In this document: positions 58,880-64,000 of the stretch, piece by piece
Layout: every line of letters starts with the position of its first letter
Position numbering within the stretch: position 1 is the stretch's first letter
Origin: Dichotomocladium elegans
Lineage: Eukaryota; Mucoromycota; Mucoromycetes; Mucorales; Lichtheimiaceae
Direction of reading: 5' to 3'
NCBI GenBank assembly: GCA_025716815.1
Contig: JAIXMN010000020.1
Coordinates: 372,001 to 436,000 of the forward strand
Length of the DNA: 64,000 nt
Position numbers and translations under genes: made by a program
The notes under the pieces: generated by a model
Databases searched by the model: none
What the model was told of the DNA's origin: nothing
The model's input: only the letters and a program-made list of their open reading frames with translations

Positions 58880-59213
58880 AGCATTGACGAAATCCTTTTT
58901 TCGCGTGTACTATAATTACTTTAAAAAATATATATACATTCCCCCCATCAGGATTGGCATGCAACATTAGAGTCCTGGGGTTTTATTTCTTTTTTGGAAA
59001 AAAATTGGGAGGGGAAGAAGGAGAATAAGAGGGGTACATGCCTCTCCCGATATTACCGACCGGTGTGCACCAACACCCTTTATTCATGGCGAGCGGTCTT
59101 TGTGTTTAATAAGGAACGAGAAGGTTACGGAGCGGGAATTGTGTGTGTGTCACAGCATCCATTTGTAAGAAAGACGGCTGTGGTGGGGTATCGGGTTATT
59201 CCGATCGTGGTGG
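58880..59213. other. Convergent intergenic spacer
   Basis: 334 bp between the acyltransferase and the TBC gene, with AT-rich 3' sequences and no gene. Confidence 0.5.
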
Positions 59214-61731
59214 TCATATCAGTTGCTTGTGGCCATTAGGCGGGAGGACAGCAATCGAATGCCTTGTGTTGGTAGGTGACGTAGGAATGGCGCTCCAGAG
59301 ACGCGCATACATGCTTGTTCGCTTGCCAGTGACCGCCGGATTTGAGAAGCTGCCAAGAGAGGTGACCGATGTAATGGACGATGCGTAACTTTCCGCAGAG
59401 TCTCGACGCTCCATGCGGCGCTGGAGCGGCATAGCCCCCGCCTCGTACTCGGCCAGCTTGACCTTTGCTTCAGCAAGCAGCTTCTCCAATTCTCGGCATC
59501 GCAATTCACTCTCGACGAACTTTTGCTCGTACTCGGACCGTGTTTGACTCTTGTCTGCCTCTTGGATATCCTTGGCTTGGGCTGTTGCTTCGGCTGCTAG
59601 TTTCTGATTCGTGTCAAACAAGAGTCTGTGGGCAGTCAAGACTTCGTCTGCAAAAGACTGATGAGGTGAAAGATATGCCTTCTTTTCGTCCTCGAGGACA
59701 CCCACACGGGCCCTGAGCTGATCTGCCCTTTTGGCCAGTTCGATCTTCTCGAACTCGATCTCAGCCGCGGTGCGCTTAACGGCCATGTTCTTCTCAGCCA
59801 ACTCCTCGTTTTCCCTGATGAGTTCAGTATTCTCCTGCATAGCGAGCTCCCTGTCGACCTGCATCTTGTCGACCTGCGTCTTGAGATGCTCTACACACCC
59901 TACGAGTTCCAGGTAACGGTTCTGAGTTCCTGTGAGGGTTGCCATTGTTTCCTGATACTTTTTCTCTAATGCCTCGTACTGCTGTATTTTTTCAAAGTGG
60001 GCAAACTTGAGCGCAATCATCTCGTTTGCGAGCTGGGATGATTCGCGTTTCTTTTTTGTCGTCGCAGCAGATGTACTCTGCTGCTGCTGCTGCTGTTGTT
60101 GTTGTTGTTGTTGAGTGAGTGCGGAAGCAACAAGAGAACCAAAATCGCCGCTCGTGCGTAAAGAATCGACAAAAGTCTTGTATTCTCCTCCGCCGTCTTC
60201 CTTTTGGCCCGCCAGCTTGAGCTTGTACTTCTTGACTTTTTTCTCCAGTTGCTGGTTTCGTTTGGAGAGCTTGGATCGCTCGATTTCGTGATCGATTTCC
60301 CTGAGCTTCAGGGCAGTGATATCGTCATTCAATTGCGAGTGTTCTTTCTGGAGGTGAGACAGGGCAGTAACGAGGTCTTCAATTTGGCGGTGCAAGACAG
60401 AATCTTCAGCATTCCATGATTGGCGCCTGGGATGGATCTGGATCTGTGGGCGATATGATCTCGTAATGACGTCTAGCTTTTCGCGGGTCACAATAAGGCT
60501 GCTCTTTTGTAGAGCATCAACAAGGTCGGCATGGTCGGCAAAAAGCATTGTTGACATCAAGTATTGTCTCAACTCCGCAAAACCATGAATAGCAAGGAGC
60601 TCGTCCTGGTGCTTTTGCATGATAGCAATTGCCAGGCGCAGCATCGAGAGCACTGCACCCTGTGCGAACACGAGGTCATACATGTACAAGACGAGATGTG
60701 TCGGCAAGCAGGAGCCAAACAGTGTCAAGAACCACTGCGATACATACATGGGCGGGTGCATCCCATGAAGGGCAAGATGGGCCTTGAGGACTGGGCAGAC
60801 CTGTTCGAGCAAACGTAAGTATTGGTGCAGCCGAAGATGCAAGCCTTCTAGGTTTAGCGACCGCATCTCATGGACTTCCATCAGTCTATATACACAGTGT
60901 ATAGGTGTGATTATTTTCAGGAGTTGTTCGCTTGTAGTTAGGCTGGGTAGACTATATACCTGACAAAAATGCAGAAGGCTTGCTTCTCTTCCGTCTGCAA
61001 GCATAGTATGTCTGAGTCACTTTTTCTGGGGGAAGAGACATGCGCAGGATGGCGGACAAAACAAAGAAATGTCAACTTACCACCATCAAGAGCGGCTTGG
61101 CAAGCAGGAGCAGAGACTGGGAGTAGCCGATATGAGCATCATATATGCTGTATGCTTTAAGGAGACGGCCCAATGCATCAGACTCTCCGGACGTCTTGAT
61201 GTCCCGGTCAATCAGGCGCTCATATGAGGAGATGCCCATATCGCCTTGCACGAGCTTGTCATAGATTGCTTCCAGTCGAGTATCCGACGCTCTCGATAGG
61301 GCTTGCCACACTATACCGCGAAAGGGTGTGGGTATGCCTTCTTTTCTGTCCGAAAGTCGATCGGCTAGTAGTTGGCTCACGTCGCCCTGATTCTCGACGA
61401 TGGATTTCCAGACCCAGTCCTGAGGCTCTTGTGCTATCGTGGCAAGCGCTGCGTCATCAATGCATGTGCTTTGGATGTCTGCTCTGATGAGATACTGCTG
61501 GTGCTCCAGATGGCTTCGGATATCAGTCTGGGAAATACAAAATATGCGCGCGAGTGGATTTTACAGAGTAAGGAGCAAAGCATTTTCTTTTCTTTTCGAT
61601 GGAGGGTCTCCTATTTTTTTTTCCCTTTTTTATTTTACCTCGAACGTACTGCGATGAGAGAGGAAATCGTCCTTGAGATTTACTTGTGAAGTCATCTCCA
61701 GCGGTGTTGCGGGTGGGGTATTCTCGTCCAT
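59214..61731 (-). CDS. TBC-domain protein with long coiled coil (Gyp5/EVI5-like)
   Basis: 748 residues from four exons (61639-61731, 61081-61527, 60960-60994, 59214-60885). The N-terminal half is a TBC (Rab GTPase-activating) domain: GIPTPFRGIVWQALS, LLKAYSIYDAHIGYSQSL, EEKQAFCIFVRLMEVH, PPMYVSQWFLTLF and VLYMYDLVFAQG. The second half is coiled coil (heptads from about residue 340 to 690) interrupted by poly-Gln (about 11). The layout matches Gyp5/EVI5 proteins that act on Ypt1/Sec4/Rab11-type GTPases. The arginine-finger box, normally IxxDIxRTFP, reads LIDRDIKTSGES: the Arg and about ten following residues are missing. The glutamine of the second finger (GYSQS) is kept. It may therefore be a non-catalytic Rab binder. 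Confidence 0.85.
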
Positions 61732-62455
61732 TGCAAAAGTCATTCGGGTGTGTGTGCGTGTGTGTGTTTAGGTGCGTTTGCCTTTTGAGTGAGGATCGAA
61801 AATAAGGATGCACCAGGAAAACGTGGAGTTGGTGTTACCAAAATCGAAAAGCAATGGTGATCTACCTAGCGATACGTTCAACCAAAGATTTCCTATAACC
61901 TAAAGAAAAATGGCTAAGAAAGGGGGAGGGGACGAGAAGAGAAGAAAGGATGTCAACGAAAAACGATTGTTAAATAGCCTAAACTTGACGGCGGCAGAGG
62001 TGGAGTTACATGGGCCCCTAAAAGGAGGGGGGCAGTCGGTGGCCGCAAGCGAAGATTCCTTGCAACAGGATTATTTACTGACGACACCGTACTCTGTGAT
62101 GTTTTGAGGGGACTGAGTTTAACGGTCAAGAAAGGAGATCCTTCTTTCTCCTGGCAACCTATTTGGTTACTCTTCACTATAGACGGGCGAGGGGTGTATA
62201 AGGGACTGGTAGCGCGCCACACTACTCCTCTCTTTCCATGACCTTGACCTTCCCCAAATGCAGTCTGTCGCACATAAACATGCAGAGGGACCCGTCTTAT
62301 TTGGGAATAAGCGCTTGAAATGATGTGCTCGTTCCGAATCCTCGTTGGTGGGACGCTGGGTTTTCTTCAAGTCAGGTACGTACTTTTTTTTTTTGTTTTC
62401 CGGTCGTCATTTTTTTTTCTTTGCTGGCATAGCGTCAAGCAATCACTTGTCGACA
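61732..62455. other. Divergent intergenic region
   Basis: About 720 bp between the TBC gene start and the transporter gene. It includes a GT-rich stretch at 61748-61770 and a 65-codon Lys-rich frame (61910-62107) that I do not consider a gene. Confidence 0.5.
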
Positions 62456-63928
62456 ATGGCAGAACCGGACAGTCAGCCGCGAAGACGTTACTTTGGTGGT
62501 GTCTGTGCGCTGATTGCCGTGGTGTTCATTTGGGTCAGCTCCTCTTTCGCAATGAATGCAAGTTCGGACAACTTCATTTTGAAGGCGTCGTAAAACTGAC
62601 ATCCATTAAAAAACCAGAGCATTTTTGGAGAACAAAATTACAACAAACCTTTCCTTGTCACCTATCTCAACACCGCTACCTTTTCATTTTACTTGATACC
62701 ACTTCTCTGGGTTCGCCGGGGCTCACCAGAAGAGCGCACAAAGTATGCAATTGATCGCTGTCGAATGGGGAGATCTCATGTATCCTCACTTTCATCACTC
62801 TACCGTACCATGCTGCAGACTCATCGACCGTGATATATCATCCGATGCCCGAGTAAGTCCACGACATAATCGATCACATGTGTTCCCAGGCCGCACGACG
62901 CTCATCGACAGTCACCTACCTTAGACCATCCACGCCGCCGACACACTTAGCACGACAGAAACAATTCGTCTCAGCCTCGCATTCTGCATTCTTTGGTTCT
63001 GTGCAAACTATACGACCAACGCAAGCCTTGCTTATACCACTGTCGGCAGCTCCACCATCCTGTCCTCCACTTCTGGGCTGTTCACTCTCGCTATAGGTGC
63101 GCTTTTTAGCGTTGAGCGATTCACCCTTGTCAGAGTCATTGCTGTTTTTGTGAGGTAGAATTGCAGCAACATGGGTCAGATACTCTACCTTTTTTGTGTT
63201 CCCTGACATGATAATATAGCTTTCTCGGCGTTGTCCTCGTGTCTTCGTCCGATAAATCAGGCGAAACTAATGCCCCGTTTCTGGGCGACTGTCTGGCACT
63301 GGCGGGCGCCTTTTTCTATGGATGTTACACGACTCTCTTGAAGTTACGTATCGGGGATGAGTCAAGGATCAACATGCCCATGTTTTTCGGCTTTGTCGGA
63401 GCATTCAACGTTATGCTACTTTGGCCAATCTTCTTCATCCTTGACTATACTGGGCTCGAGATGTTCGATCTACCTCATGGTGGCGTTCTATGCACAACAC
63501 TAATCCTCAATGCGTTCATTGGCACTTTTCTGTAAGACCTCATACCACCTTTCGGATAACAGAGCCGACAATTGTATCTTATTCTAGGTCCGATTATCTT
63601 TGGCTTTTGGCGATGCTCATGACCTCCCCGTTGGTGGTGACACTTGGTATATCGCTGACGGTAAGTAATAAATCAGAATATATGCCGAGAACTGTTCCGA
63701 GAGGCTGGTGCTCATTTTAGATATGAATAGATTCCGCTGGCGCTCGTGGGCGATGTCCTGTTTAAACAGATCATACCCGGGCTTCACTATGCAAGCGGAG
63801 CGATCCTAGTGTTAATCGGTTTCTTTGCTGTCAATGTGGTGACATTTTCTGACATTGAGAAAGCGAGTGATCATGCTAATAGAGCGCTTGTTCCTTTCCA
63901 CGACGAGGAGGAAGCAGCAACAGCTTGA
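62456..63928 (+). CDS. DMT-superfamily transporter, SLC35F/Thi74-like
   Basis: Ten-helix drug/metabolite transporter of the SLC35F5 / yeast Thi74-YML018C group, likely in a vacuolar or other endomembrane; the substrate is unknown. About eight exons. It begins MAEPDSQPRRRYFGG and the first helix CALIAVVFIWVSSSFAMN. The intron that follows is GC-AG (GCAAGT at 62558, acceptor at 62617). The next exon gives IFGEQNYNKPFLVTYLNTA, a family hallmark. Later blocks: FCILWFCANYTTNASLAYTT, VGSSTILSSTSGLFTLAIG, GDCLALAGAFFYGCYTTLLK, LTLGISLT-type helices and PLALVGDVLFKQI. The last exon ends HDEEEAATA. The exon between 62743 and 62960 is inferred less surely. Confidence 0.85.
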
Positions 63929-64000
63929 GGGAATTGTAAATCTGTGTAAAATAAAATACTCTAACCGCAGCCAACGAGATTTTGACAACAATGGGACCCC

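Noticed and set aside
61910..62107. 65-codon Lys-rich ORF
   Set aside because: No recognisable domain and located in the divergent promoter region; not supported as a gene.

Overview
This window looks like nuclear DNA of a filamentous fungus, most likely an early-diverging one (Mucoromycota, probably Mucorales). Genes are split by many short GT-AG introns of about 50-110 bp. Both strands are densely used. Gene content is typically fungal: a division 2 chitin synthase, the GPI mannosyltransferase Smp3, an Msy-type MscS channel with an EF hand, an Sct1/Gpt2 acyltransferase, Mpe1 and Nse1. The phylum call is inference; no rRNA or mitochondrial marker is present.

Layout. 1-7.5 kb is an accessory block built from tandem copies of a SAM-dependent methyltransferase gene. 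Two copies are intact or nearly so. A third has a frameshift and a damaged SAM-binding motif, and there is a scar of a fourth. 8.1-17.2 kb is a nested mobile region and the most interesting part. A Fanzor gene (eukaryotic TnpB-like RNA-guided nuclease, about 709 residues, one intron) is cut after residue 257 by a complete Ty3/gypsy chromovirus. That element has identical 149-bp LTRs and a 5-bp target duplication, ACGAC. Directly after the Fanzor stop codon lies a run of hairpins in the place expected for its guide RNA. The Fanzor locus is bracketed by two inverted arrays of a TGTCGY motif repeated every 22-24 bp (8104-8240 and 17048-17160), which look like subterminal repeats of the DNA element that carried it. 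A 172-bp pogo-like MITE with TA duplications sits just upstream of the Fanzor gene.

17.2-40.8 kb is ordinary gene-rich sequence: class III alcohol dehydrogenase (-), TCP11/SOK1 protein (-), MPE1 (+), NSE1 (-), homeodomain factor (-), MscS channel (+), chitin synthase (+), SMP3 (-), YPT7/RAB7 (+). 40.8-44.3 kb is gene-poor and holds a decayed Tc1/mariner transposase. 44.3-49.3 kb has a multispanning membrane protein, an M13 neprilysin-like peptidase and a small secreted cysteine-rich protein, all on the minus strand. 49.3-53.2 kb is gene-poor. 53.3-63.9 kb has a DCAF7/WDR68-like WD40 protein (+), an Sct1/Gpt2-type acyltransferase (+), a TBC-domain coiled-coil protein that lacks the usual arginine finger (-), and an SLC35F/Thi74-like transporter (+).

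How the genes relate. There is no operon or single pathway. Two loose themes stand out: cell surface and secretory-pathway functions (chitin synthase, Smp3, M13 peptidase, Rab7 and TBC proteins) and genome maintenance or mRNA processing (Nse1, Mpe1). The 8-17 kb block records successive transposition events: Fanzor element, MITE, then a very recent chromovirus that split the Fanzor gene.
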